Positions 1 through 8,330 of a DNA stretch of 64,000 bases are shown piece by piece (within the stretch, counting starts at the first letter, position 1; every line of letters begins with the position of its first letter). Source of the stretch: Albimonas sp963977235 (GTDB lineage Bacteria; Pseudomonadota; Alphaproteobacteria; Rhodobacterales; Rhodobacteraceae); NCBI RefSeq assembly GCF_963977235.1, contig NZ_CAXBOD010000023.1, forward strand, positions 1 through 64,000, given 5' to 3'. The position numbers and the translations under genes were made by a program. The notes below the pieces were generated by a model, which saw only the letters and a program-made list of their open reading frames with translations, made no database searches and was not told the DNA's origin.

Positions 1-220
1 GGGCGGGCGGGAGGCGCGTCCGGGGGCGGCGCGCGGACGACGGCCGGGGCGACGTCGCCGGCCGGGCGCCTCTGCGGGCCGCCGTCTTCCGGCGCCGACC
101 CGATGCGATCGGGAGTTGGTTGCGGGCGCGAAGCGCGCTACCCCTTTCGCCGGACCCGCCCCCCGCCGGGCGCCCCCGATCCGCCGGACGGGGCCCATTC
201 GCAACGCTGAGGATCCGACC

Positions 221-709
221 ATGACCATCGCCGTGGGCGACACCCTGCCCGACGCCACCTTCGTCTCCATCGGGACCAACGGCCCCGAGCCCAAGTCCAC
301 CTCCGACATCTTCGCCGGCCGCAAGGTGGCGCTGTTCGCCGTGCCGGGCGCCTTCACGCCCACCTGCTCGCTCAACCACCTGCCCAGCTTCGTGACCAAC
401 GCCGAGGCGCTGGCCGCCAAGGGGATCGAGGCCATCGTCTGCGTCTCGGTCAACGACCCGTTCGTGATGAAGGCCTGGGGCGAGTCCTCGGGCGCCACCG
501 CCGCCGGCCTGCACATGCTCGCCGATCCGCAGGCCGAGTTCACCAAAGCGCTGGGCCTCGACTTCACCGCGCCGCCGGCGGGGCTGATCAACCGCTCCAA
601 GCGCTACTCGATGGTCGTCGAGGACAAGGTGGTCACCGCCTTCAACCTCGAGGAGACGCCCGGCAAGGCCGAGGTCTCCTCGGGCGACGCGATGCTCGCC
701 GCGCTCTGA
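221..709 (+). CDS. Peroxiredoxin, PRDX5 type
   Basis: Predicted cytoplasmic thiol peroxidase of the peroxiredoxin-5 (AhpC/TSA, glutaredoxin-type) family, reducing hydrogen peroxide and organic hydroperoxides. The 162-residue product has the active-site motif PGAFTPTCS with the peroxidatic cysteine at residue 49. Another Cys is at 73, and no C-terminal resolving Cys is visible, so recycling by an external thiol is likely. The frame is open back to 116, but that stretch is Pro/Arg-rich and unlike the family. ATG 221 follows GAGGA at a normal distance and begins the conserved N-terminus. It stands alone and converges on fliI. Confidence 0.93.
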   Translation: MTIAVGDTLPDATFVSIGTNGPEPKSTSDIFAGRKVALFAVPGAFTPTCSLNHLPSFVTNAEALAAKGIEAIVCVSVNDPFVMKAWGESSGATAAGLHMLADPQAEFTKALGLDFTAPPAGLINRSKRYSMVVEDKVVTAFNLEETPGKAEVSSGDAMLAAL

Positions 710-725
710 GCGCGGAATAATCGAG

Positions 726-750
726 AGGGGGAGCGGTCGCCGCTCCCCCT
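726..750 (+). terminator. Hairpin after the peroxiredoxin gene
   Basis: An 11-bp perfect stem (AGGGGGAGCGG with its complement) closes a 3-nt TCG loop 17 nt after the peroxiredoxin stop. No T-run follows, so it may be a weak terminator or an mRNA-stabilising hairpin. It lies between convergent genes. Confidence 0.55.
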
Positions 751-879
751 GCACAAACGCGCCGGGCTCGGCTTGCGGGGCCTGTGCCCGAACGCGCGGG
801 CTCTGGCCGGAGATCTCCCGGCCCCCGTCACGCCCGAGGCCCCGCGCGATCGCCCCGGCGCCCGGGTCAGGACTCCGGG

Positions 880-2430
880 TCAGGACTTTGCGCGCCTGGG
901 TTTCGCGCTTCGCGCCGACGAGGCGGGCGCGGGCGTCTCCGGCGCGGGGGCATCGGGCGTCTCGGCCCCGACTTTCTCCGAGGCGGCGGGCCTGGCCTTC
1001 GCGTTCGCGGCGCGGCCGTAGCCCGCCCGGGCCCGGCCGGCGCCGGCCTCGGCCGCGGGATCCTCGGCGGGCGGCGCGGCGGGCGGGGCCTCGGCGGCGC
1101 GGGTCGGGGCCGGCGCCTCCAGCGCCTCGGCGAGCCTCGCAAAGCTCTCGGCGTTGCCCTCCGGCGCGGGCGAGGCGCAGAAGGCGTCGAGGCCCGGATG
1201 CAGGCGCACGGCGCGGTCCGCCTCGGGGTCCGCCCCTTCGCGCCAGAGGCCGGCCTGCAACATCGGCTCGGCCTTCTCGTGCAGGCCGAAGACGCGGCGC
1301 GCCCCGGCGATCAGGCGATTCTCCTCCTCCGAGGCGCAGCCGGGCAGCGAGCGGGAGACCGAGCGCCCCACGTCCACCGCCGGAAACCGCCCGCGCTCGG
1401 CGATGGCGCGCTCGAGCACCACGTGGCCGTCGAGCAGGCCGCGGGTCATGTCGGCCACCGGCTCCTCCATGTCCGAGCCCGCGACCAGCACGCTGAAGAT
1501 GCCGGTGATGTCGCCGCGTTTGCCGTCGGTGCGCTCGGGGCCGGGGCCGGCGCGCTCGACCAGCTCGGCCAGCATGGCGGCGGTCGAGGGGGGGTAGGCG
1601 CGCAGGGACGGCGGCTCGCCGGCGGTCAGCGCGACCTCGCGGTGGGCCTCGGCGAAGCGGGTCAGCGAATCGACCAGCAGCAGCACGTGGCGGCCGCCGT
1701 CGCGCAGGGTCTCGGCGGCGGCCATGGCGGTCCAGGCGGCCCGCCGCTTGACCAGGGGCGACTGGTCGGAGGTGGCGCAGACGATGATCGAGCGCGACAT
1801 CCCCTCGGGGCCCAGCACGCCCTCGGTGAACTCGCGCAGCTCGCGCCCCCGCTCGCCGATCAGGGCGAAGACCACGGCGTCGGCCTGCACCGCGCGCGCG
1901 AGCGAGGCGAGCAGGCTCGACTTGCCCACGCCCGAGCCCGCGAAGAGGCCCACGCGCTGCCCCTGCACCAGCGGCAGCAGCGTGTCGAAGACCGAGAGGC
2001 CGGTCGCCAGCCGCGGTCCCAGGCGGGCGCGGCGCATCGGGTCGGGCGCGGGCGGGCGCAGCGGGACCGCGACGGCGCCCTGGCGCAGCGGACGCCCGTC
2101 GAGCGGCGCGCCGAAGGCGTCGACCACCCGCCCGATCCACGATTCGCAGGGCCGCAGGCCGGGGTCGGGCGTCAGCGCCACGGCGTCGCCCAGGCCCACG
2201 CCCTCGGCCGGGCCATAGGTCATCACGCGCGCCACGCCGTCGCCCAGCGAGACGATCTCCCCCTCCAGCGGGGGCGAGTCGCGCAGGGTGACCTCGACCC
2301 GGTCGCCCAGGCGCGCGCGCGGGGCGAGGCCCGCGGCGGTCAGCACGCCGCCGTCCGCGCGCACCACCCGGCCGATGCGCCGGATGGCGGCGACGGAGCG
2401 CAGGTCGGCGCCCAGATGCTCGATATCCAT
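880..2430 (-). CDS. fliI: Flagellar export ATPase FliI
   Basis: ATPase of the flagellar type III export apparatus, working at the cytoplasmic face of the export gate to unload chaperones and substrates. The Walker A motif GSGVGKSS is near residue 165, and the F1-ATPase-like Walker B with the VDSLTRFAEAHREVAL segment follows. The product is 516 residues against about 440 for typical FliI. The excess is an Ala/Pro-rich tail from about residue 440 ending in Lys/Arg. The start at 2430 was chosen because AGGGAGA precedes it and MDIEHLG begins the conserved region; an open extension to 2508 has no good ribosome site. It is divergent from flgB, 131 bp away. Confidence 0.96.
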   Translation of the reverse strand: MDIEHLGADLRSVAAIRRIGRVVRADGGVLTAAGLAPRARLGDRVEVTLRDSPPLEGEIVSLGDGVARVMTYGPAEGVGLGDAVALTPDPGLRPCESWIGRVVDAFGAPLDGRPLRQGAVAVPLRPPAPDPMRRARLGPRLATGLSVFDTLLPLVQGQRVGLFAGSGVGKSSLLASLARAVQADAVVFALIGERGRELREFTEGVLGPEGMSRSIIVCATSDQSPLVKRRAAWTAMAAAETLRDGGRHVLLLVDSLTRFAEAHREVALTAGEPPSLRAYPPSTAAMLAELVERAGPGPERTDGKRGDITGIFSVLVAGSDMEEPVADMTRGLLDGHVVLERAIAERGRFPAVDVGRSVSRSLPGCASEEENRLIAGARRVFGLHEKAEPMLQAGLWREGADPEADRAVRLHPGLDAFCASPAPEGNAESFARLAEALEAPAPTRAAEAPPAAPPAEDPAAEAGAGRARAGYGRAANAKARPAASEKVGAETPDAPAPETPAPASSARSAKPRRAKS

Positions 2431-2561
2431 GGTCCGCTCTCCCTGCCGCTGCGGGCGATCGGGGGCAGGAAAGCCCCGCCTTCCGGCCTCGCGCTTACTT
2501 CTTGTCAACGATCAGGGGTTAATCCCGGGTTTGCGAACGCCGCCGGAGGAGAATCCCCGTC

Positions 2562-2975
2562 ATGAGCGAAGGCCTAACGATCCTGTCCCTGTCCGAGGCG
2601 CTGGCCGACCACGCCGCGGGACGCCAGGCATTGATCGCGCGAAACATCGCCCACGCCGACACGCCGGGATACCGGGCTGCGGACCTCACCGCCTTTTCCG
2701 ACAGCTACGCCGCACGCTCGGCGGTCGAGGACGCCGGGGCCTTCCGCCCCGCCGCCTCGCGGGCGGGCCACCTCACCGGAACCGGCGACGCCGCCTCGGG
2801 GGCGGAGTCGCAGGCGGCCTACCTGCCCGGCGCGGCCTCGCCCAACGGCAACACCGTCGCGCTCGAGGATCAGATGGTCCGCGCCTCGGAGGCCAAGCTG
2901 CAGCATGAGCTGGCGCTGGGCGTCTGGCGAAAATCGCTCGACATCATCCGGGCCGCGCTCGAACGGCCGCGCTGA
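2562..2975 (+). CDS. flgB: Flagellar proximal rod protein FlgB
   Basis: Rod subunit of the flagellar basal body, exported by the type III apparatus and assembled in the periplasm. At 137 residues it has normal FlgB length. It carries the rod/hook N-terminal signature NIAHADTPGYRAAD near residue 28 and a C-terminal helix (ENSIRASEAK-type region) typical of the family. GGAGGAG lies about 12 nt before the ATG. It is the first gene of a rightward run flgB-flgC-fliE-fliQ-transglycosylase-flhA-fliR-flhB, so the promoter should lie in the 131 bp shared with fliI. Confidence 0.95.
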   Translation: MSEGLTILSLSEALADHAAGRQALIARNIAHADTPGYRAADLTAFSDSYAARSAVEDAGAFRPAASRAGHLTGTGDAASGAESQAAYLPGAASPNGNTVALEDQMVRASEAKLQHELALGVWRKSLDIIRAALERPR

Positions 2976-3020
2976 TCCTCCCCCTCCGCCCTGTCCTGAA
3001 CCTTCCGCCGGGAGCTTCCC

Positions 3021-3413
3021 GTGACCGACCTGATCCACTCCATGGCCGCCTCCGCCTCGGGCATGAGCGCGCAATCCGCGCGCCTGCGCCTGTCGGCGGA
3101 GAACCTGGCCAACGTCGACACCCCCGGATACCGCCGGAAGTTCGTGGAGTTTCATGCGCTTCAGCCCGGGGGGGAGGGCGGCCCGGCCGTCGCCGCCGGC
3201 CGGGTGCGGCTGAGCCAGAAGGACCTGCCCGAGATCCACGATCCCGATCACCCGCTCGCCGACGCGCAGGGCAACTACGAGGGGTCGAACGTCGACCTGA
3301 TGATCGAGATCGCCGACTCGCGCGAGGCGCAGCGCAGCTACGAGGCGAACCTGCGCCTGCTCGACCAGGCCCGCCAGATGACCCGCGGGCTGATCGACCT
3401 GCTGCGCCGCTGA
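3021..3413 (+). CDS. flgC: Flagellar proximal rod protein FlgC
   Basis: Second proximal rod subunit, stacked above FlgB in the periplasmic rod. The 130-residue product shows the signature NLANVDTPGYRRK near residue 30 and a C-terminal SREAQRSYEANLRLLDQ helix that would pack in the rod. The start is GTG at 3021, preceded by GGGAG; no ATG in the frame fits. It lies 45 bp after flgB in the same operon. Confidence 0.95.
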   Translation: MTDLIHSMAASASGMSAQSARLRLSAENLANVDTPGYRRKFVEFHALQPGGEGGPAVAAGRVRLSQKDLPEIHDPDHPLADAQGNYEGSNVDLMIEIADSREAQRSYEANLRLLDQARQMTRGLIDLLRR

Positions 3414-3526
3414 GCGCGCCGCCCCGCGCGCGGCCGAGGACGGCCGGGCGCGACCCCCAAGACCGGCGCCTGACGCGCCGACCTGCCCCAGGCGCCCCCA
3501 TGCGCCCCTGACGCCGGAGACCGCCC

Positions 3527-3820
3527 ATGCCCGCCGCCGACAGCCTTGCCGCCCGCATGTATCAGGGCCTCGCGCCCGCCATCGGCGCGCCGCCCCAGCA
3601 GCAGCGCAGCGCGGGGGAGGCGATCGCCTCGACCGCCGGCGGCTTTGCCGAAGCCCTGCGCGCGGGCGAGACGACCGCCGTCAAGGGCCTCGCGGGTCAG
3701 GCCGACATGCAGTCGGTGGTCACCGCGCTCAGCTCGGCCGAGATCGCGGTGCAGACCGCGGTGACCGTGCGCGACAAGGTCGTCGAGGCCTACCAGGAGA
3801 TCCTGCGGATGCCTGTCTGA
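3527..3820 (+). CDS. fliE: Flagellar hook-basal body protein FliE
   Basis: FliE joins the MS ring/export gate to the rod and is among the first substrates exported. The product has 97 residues, the usual size, and the conserved C-terminal half (VVTALSSAEIAVQTAVTVRD, then EAYQEILRMPV), which marks the family. The N-terminal third is variable. It follows flgC by 113 bp and precedes fliQ by 258 bp; the latter gap holds no recognisable gene or hairpin. Confidence 0.95.
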   Translation: MPAADSLAARMYQGLAPAIGAPPQQQRSAGEAIASTAGGFAEALRAGETTAVKGLAGQADMQSVVTALSSAEIAVQTAVTVRDKVVEAYQEILRMPV

Positions 3821-4078
3821 GATCACGAGAACCGCCCGCGGGGCCGACGCAGGACGCGCGGTCGCGACGGGCGGAGGACGAGGGACCGGGGGTCGTCGTC
3901 CCGCGTTGCGACGCAGCGTCGACGGCCCCCGAGCCATCGCCGGGCCGGTGCGCACCGCACGCCAACCGACAGAGGGGCCCGCCGCGACCGGCGCGTCCCT
4001 GCGCCGCCCCCCCTTGCCACGGGCCCGACCTCAGGCGCGACGCCCGGCGCCCGGCAGGCGCCCTGCGCGGAGAGCGCC

Positions 4079-4348
4079 ATGGACGATGCGACCCTTTACG
4101 ACATGATGCGCCAGGGGCTGTGGGCGGCGATCATCGCCTCGCTGCCGATCCTGTCGGTGGCGCTGGCGACCGGGCTCGCGATCGGCCTGGTCCAGGCGCT
4201 GACCTCGATCCAGGAACTGACGCTCACCTTCGTGCCCAAGCTGGCGGCGATCGCCGGAACCTTCTGGATTTCCATGGAGTTCATGGGCGCCGCCTTCCTC
4301 GACCTCTGGCGCGACGTCATCGTGCCCCTGATCGCGCAGGGAGGCTGA
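4079..4348 (+). CDS. fliQ: Flagellar export gate protein FliQ
   Basis: Small inner-membrane component of the FliPQR export gate. The 89-residue product has two hydrophobic helices (about residues 15-38 and 50-75) separated by the loop SIQELTLTFVPK, the normal FliQ pattern. FliP is not in the window, so the gate genes are split in this genome. It lies 10 bp before the transglycosylase gene. Confidence 0.95.
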   Translation: MDDATLYDMMRQGLWAAIIASLPILSVALATGLAIGLVQALTSIQELTLTFVPKLAAIAGTFWISMEFMGAAFLDLWRDVIVPLIAQGG

Positions 4349-4358
4349 GGGGAGCGCC

Positions 4359-5393
4359 ATGCCCGAGCCGTCCCCTCGCCCCGCCCCGACGCGCCCTCGC
4401 CCGGACGCCGCCGTCCCTCGACGCGGGCCGAACGGCGGCCCTGGCGCGACCGAGCCGCCCGGGACTGGCATCCGCCTCGCGCCGCACCGGGGACGCCGCG
4501 CCGCCGCTCGCCTCGCGCGCGCCGCGGCGGCGCTTGCGATCCTAGCCCTGGCGCTGCTGGTCCCGCGCGCGGCCGACGCCGCGCGCGAGGCCGCGGCGCC
4601 GGGCCTCGCGGGGCTCTGCGAAGCGGCCGCCGAGCGGGCGGCGCGGGCCGAGGGCGTGCCCCTGCACCTGATGCGCGCGATCTCGCTGGCCGAGAGCGGG
4701 CGACCGCTCGACGGTCGCCTCGCGCCCTGGCCCTGGACCGTCAACATGGAAGGCGAGGGCCGCTGGTTCTCCAACCCCGAGGAGCTGCTGACCTGGGTCC
4801 GCGGCCGCCAGGCGAAGGGCGCGCGGTCCTTCGATCTCGGCTGCTTCCAGGTCAACCACCTCTGGCACGGCGCCGCGTTCGAGGGGCTCGAGGACATGCT
4901 GGATCCCGAATCGAACGCCCGCTACGCCGCCCGCTTCCTGCGCGCGCTGCGCGACGAGACCGGCAGCTGGGAGATCGCGGCGGGGCACTATCACTCCCGC
5001 ACCCCGGACCTGGCGCATCGCTACCGCTCCCGCGTGCTGTCGATCGCGGCCGACCTGCCCGAGCCGTTCGGCCCGGGGCCGGACGCGCGCCCGATCGCTG
5101 GTCCCGAGCCGAAGCGCGAAGGCGAGCGCCCGACCTGGTGGTTCGCCTCGCTCTCGCCGCTCGAGCGCAGCCCGCTCCTGAGCGCGCCGCCGGCCGGGGA
5201 CCCCGCCGAGGACCCTGCGGCCGACGCCCGCGCGGACGCCCGCGCGGCCAGCCTCGCCCACGCCTGGCTGGCCACGGCGCCCGCGCCCGACGAGAGCGAG
5301 ACGCCGGGGGCGGGGGCGGCCTCGCCGATGGCCGCGCCGAGCGGGCGCGGGGGCCTCCTGCGCCGCGGCTCGCCCCTGTTCGGGTCGCCGTGA
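4359..5393 (+). CDS. Flagellar-cluster lytic transglycosylase (SLT domain)
   Basis: Predicted periplasmic lytic transglycosylase that would open peptidoglycan for the growing rod. The SLT domain starts near residue 98; the catalytic glutamate is E112 in ISLAESG, followed by GCFQVNHLWHG and the AAGHYHSRTP helix. A hydrophobic export segment (about 50-70) comes after an unusual 48-residue Pro/Arg-rich N-terminus. The C-terminal third is acidic and Ala/Pro-rich. GGGGAG precedes the ATG, supporting the long form. Its place between fliQ and flhA suggests a role like SltF of Rhodobacter sphaeroides, where FlgJ lacks the muramidase domain; that equivalence is inference. The stop overlaps the flhA start (TGATG). 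Confidence 0.85.
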   Translation: MPEPSPRPAPTRPRPDAAVPRRGPNGGPGATEPPGTGIRLAPHRGRRAAARLARAAAALAILALALLVPRAADAAREAAAPGLAGLCEAAAERAARAEGVPLHLMRAISLAESGRPLDGRLAPWPWTVNMEGEGRWFSNPEELLTWVRGRQAKGARSFDLGCFQVNHLWHGAAFEGLEDMLDPESNARYAARFLRALRDETGSWEIAAGHYHSRTPDLAHRYRSRVLSIAADLPEPFGPGPDARPIAGPEPKREGERPTWWFASLSPLERSPLLSAPPAGDPAEDPAADARADARAASLAHAWLATAPAPDESETPGAGAASPMAAPSGRGGLLRRGSPLFGSP

Positions 5394-7477
5394 TGGAGAA
5401 CTGGTCGATCCGCAACCTCTATCACCCCACCGTCCTGATGGCGCTGGCGCTGATGGCCGTGATCGTGATGATGATCCTGCCGATGCCGGCCTGGGTGCTG
5501 GACGTGGGCCTGGCGGCGAGCTTCGGGCTGGCGATCCTGATCTTCACCAACACGCTGTTCATCGAGCGGCCGCTGGATTTCTCGTCCTTCCCCACGATCC
5601 TGCTGGCCTCGCTGATGCTGCGGCTGAGCCTGAACGTCAGCTCCACCAAGCTGATCATCGGCCAGGGGCACAGCGGCACCGGCGCGGCGGGCGAGGTGAT
5701 CGAGGGCTTCGCGATGTTCGTGATGGGCGGCTCGCTCTATCTCGGGCTCGTGGTCTTCGGCGTGCTGCTGATCGTGAACTTCATCGTCATCACCAAGGGC
5801 GCCGGACGCATGGCCGAGGTCGGCGCGCGCTTCGCGCTCGACGGGATGCCGGGCAAGCAGCTCGCGATCGACTCGGACATGGCCGCGGGCGCGATCTCTC
5901 ACGAGGAGGCCCGCAACCGGCGCAAGATCGAGCAGGAGGAGACGACGTTCTTCGGCTCGCTCGACGGCGCCTCGAAGTTCGTGAAGGGGGACGCGGTGGC
6001 GGGCCTCCTGATCACGCTTCTGAACCTGCTGGTGGGGCTCGCGGTCGGGGTGCTGGCCCATGACATGCCGCTGGGCCAGGCGTTCGAGACCTATGCGATC
6101 CTGACCGTGGGCGACGGGCTGGTGACGCAGATCCCGGCGGTGATCATCTCGATCGCCACCGCGCTGCTGCTGGCCAAGGGCGGGATGATGGGCACCGTCG
6201 ACCGGGCGCTGATCGGGCAGCTGGGGGGCTTTCCCGCCGCGCTCGGCACCGTGGCCGCGCTGATGGCGGGCTTCGCGCTGGCGCCGGGGCTGCCGTTCGT
6301 GCCGTTCCTGGGCGGCGCGCTGCTGCTGGCCGCCGCGGCCTGGTTCGCCGCCCGCGCCGCCGCCGCGACCCGGGCCGAGGAGGCCTCGCCCGCGGCCAGG
6401 ACCGAAACCGCCCCCGCCGAGCGTCCGCTGGGCGACGTGCTGGACCTCGACGAGATTCATGTCGAGTTCGCGCCCGACCTGGTGCCGATCGTGATGGACG
6501 ACGCCACGGGCCTGGGCGCGCGCATCGCCAACATGCGCAGTCACGTGGCGCAGGTCTACGGCGTGGTGATCCCCGAGATCCGCCTGACCGACGAGGACGC
6601 CCTGCCGGGGGGAACCTACGCGATCCGCATCCAGGGGGTGGAGATCGCGCGCGCCACGCTCGAGCCGCGGATGGCGCTGGTGCTGCTGGGCGACAGCGCC
6701 GAGGCCGCCCCCCCCGGTCGCGACGTGAAGGAGCCGGTCTACGGCGCCCCGGCCCGCTGGATCGACCCCGCCCAGCAGGAGGAGGCCGCGATTCTCGGCC
6801 TGCCGGTGGTCTCGGCCACCGAGGTGGTGGCGACCCACCTGCTCGAGACGGTGAAGGAGAACTTCGCCCGCCTGTTCTCGCGCCGCGGCCTGCGCAAGCT
6901 GCTCGACAGTTTCACCAAGGTCTCGGACCCCCAGCGGGCCGAGTCGAACCGGCGGATCCTCGATGAGTTCATCCCCGACAAGGTGCCCGTGGACCTGCTG
7001 CAGACCATCCTGCGGCTGCTGCTCGAGGAGCGGGTCTCGATCCGCAACCTGCCGCTGATCCTGGAGGCGATCGCCGAGGCCAAGCCCGCGATGGGCGCCC
7101 CCGAGGCGATCGCCGAGCATGTGCGCCAGCGCCTGGGCTTCCAGATCGTGGCCGAACTGCTGGAGGAGGACGGCGCCCTGCCCCTGATCCAGCTGAGCCC
7201 CGAGTGGGAGGAGACCTTCGCCGCCCACGAGCTGAAGGACGGCGCGGGCGCCGGCGACGTGGCCCTGCCGCCCTCGGAGTTCAATCGCCTCGCCACCGCT
7301 GTCGCCGACCGGGTGGCGCGCGCAGGCTCCGAGGGGCGCTATCCGGCCATCGTCACCTCCACCCGCCGGCGGCGGTTCCTGCGCACCGTGCTGGCGGCCA
7401 AGGGGGTGCGCAACCCGGTGCTCAGCTTCGAGGAGATCGGCGCCAACGGGCGACCCACCCTGCTGGGCCAGGCCTGA
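5393..7477 (+). CDS. flhA: Flagellar export gate protein FlhA
   Basis: Large export-gate subunit. The 694-residue product has an N-terminal membrane domain of about eight helices (to about residue 330) with the family motif SLDGASKFVKGDAVAGLL, then a cytoplasmic domain that docks chaperone-substrate complexes. The ATG overlaps the transglycosylase stop (TGATG at 5391-5395) and opens the conserved NWSIRNLYHPT segment, so longer in-frame starts were rejected. It is probably translationally coupled to the upstream gene. Confidence 0.96.
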   Translation: MENWSIRNLYHPTVLMALALMAVIVMMILPMPAWVLDVGLAASFGLAILIFTNTLFIERPLDFSSFPTILLASLMLRLSLNVSSTKLIIGQGHSGTGAAGEVIEGFAMFVMGGSLYLGLVVFGVLLIVNFIVITKGAGRMAEVGARFALDGMPGKQLAIDSDMAAGAISHEEARNRRKIEQEETTFFGSLDGASKFVKGDAVAGLLITLLNLLVGLAVGVLAHDMPLGQAFETYAILTVGDGLVTQIPAVIISIATALLLAKGGMMGTVDRALIGQLGGFPAALGTVAALMAGFALAPGLPFVPFLGGALLLAAAAWFAARAAAATRAEEASPAARTETAPAERPLGDVLDLDEIHVEFAPDLVPIVMDDATGLGARIANMRSHVAQVYGVVIPEIRLTDEDALPGGTYAIRIQGVEIARATLEPRMALVLLGDSAEAAPPGRDVKEPVYGAPARWIDPAQQEEAAILGLPVVSATEVVATHLLETVKENFARLFSRRGLRKLLDSFTKVSDPQRAESNRRILDEFIPDKVPVDLLQTILRLLLEERVSIRNLPLILEAIAEAKPAMGAPEAIAEHVRQRLGFQIVAELLEEDGALPLIQLSPEWEETFAAHELKDGAGAGDVALPPSEFNRLATAVADRVARAGSEGRYPAIVTSTRRRRFLRTVLAAKGVRNPVLSFEEIGANGRPTLLGQA

Positions 7478-7503
7478 TGGCCGCGCCCGCCGCCCATGGA
7501 TGA
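7477..7503 (+). other. Eight-codon frame bridging flhA and fliR
   Basis: An ATG overlaps the flhA stop (TGATG) and opens an 8-residue frame (MAAPAAHG) that ends at TGA 7501-7503, five bases inside fliR. Ribosomes leaving flhA could re-initiate here and be carried over the fliR start. Whether it is translated is unknown. Confidence 0.3.
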
Positions 7504-8329
7504 GACGCTCGCGATCCTTGCCCGGCTGTGGCCGGATCTCGAGCGGCTGGCGCGGCTCGACGATGCGCCGGTACATGCGCTGATGGCGGTGTTCGTGCGG
7601 GTGGGGGCGGTGGTCTCGCTGCTGCCGGGCTTCGGGGAGCGGACGCTGCCCTCGCGCATCAAGCTGGCGGTGGCGCTGGGCTATGCGCTGCTGCTGTGGC
7701 CGGCGCTGTCGCCGCTGGCGCAGGCGGCGGCCGAGGCGGATCCGGGGCTGGCGGCGGGCCAGCCGTTTGCGCTGTTGCGCGCGCTGGGGTCCGAGGCGCT
7801 GATCGGGCTCGCGCTCGGCATGTCGGCGCGGCTGATGGTGATGTCGCTGCAGCTCGCGGGGACCATCGCGGGGCAGTCGACCTCGATCGCCCAGATCGCC
7901 GGCGCGCAGGTGACGCCCGACCCGATGCCGGCGATCGGCGCGCTGCTGACGGTGGGCGGGATCGCGCTGGCGATGACGCTGGGCCTGCCGGTGAAGGCGG
8001 CGGTTCTGATCCTGCGCTCCTACGAGGTGATCCCGCTTGCGGCCCTGCCGCTGCCCGGCGACGTCGCGCAATGGGGCGTGGACCGGGCGGGGGCGGCGTT
8101 TGCGCTGGCCTTCTCGCTGGCCGCGCCCTTCGTGGTGGCCTCGTTCGCCTACAACCTGGCGCTGGGGGCGCTGAACCGGGCGATGCCCCAGCTGATGGTG
8201 GCCTTCGTCGGCGCCCCCGCGATCACCATGGGGGCGCTGCTGATCCTGTGGATCGGGGCGCCCGAGATGCTCGCCCACTGGTCCGAGCGTCTCGACGACA
8301 CCCTCGCCCAGCCGTTCGGGAGCCCGTGA
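7496..8329 (+). CDS. fliR: Flagellar export gate protein FliR
   Basis: Inner-membrane component of the flagellar export gate, which forms the export channel with FliP and FliQ. The 277-residue product is close to the usual length and has about six hydrophobic helices with the conserved FVRVGAVVSLLPGFGERTLP segment near the N-terminus. It starts 18 bp after flhA and is separated from flhB by one base. Confidence 0.95.
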   Translation: MDETLAILARLWPDLERLARLDDAPVHALMAVFVRVGAVVSLLPGFGERTLPSRIKLAVALGYALLLWPALSPLAQAAAEADPGLAAGQPFALLRALGSEALIGLALGMSARLMVMSLQLAGTIAGQSTSIAQIAGAQVTPDPMPAIGALLTVGGIALAMTLGLPVKAAVLILRSYEVIPLAALPLPGDVAQWGVDRAGAAFALAFSLAAPFVVASFAYNLALGALNRAMPQLMVAFVGAPAITMGALLILWIGAPEMLAHWSERLDDTLAQPFGSP

Positions 8330-8330
8330 G

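Noticed and set aside
2519..2533. CtrA-like site TTAA-N7-TTTG between fliI and flgB
   Set aside because: Only one half matches; attractive because CtrA controls flagella in relatives, but two of four bases in the second half are wrong.
784..2565. Long open frame on the plus strand opposite fliI
   Set aside because: Arg/Pro/Gly-rich antisense of a conserved gene; in DNA this GC-rich, stop codons are rare on both strands. The same applies to 5021-8428, 33405-36956 and 61271-63823 on the minus strand.
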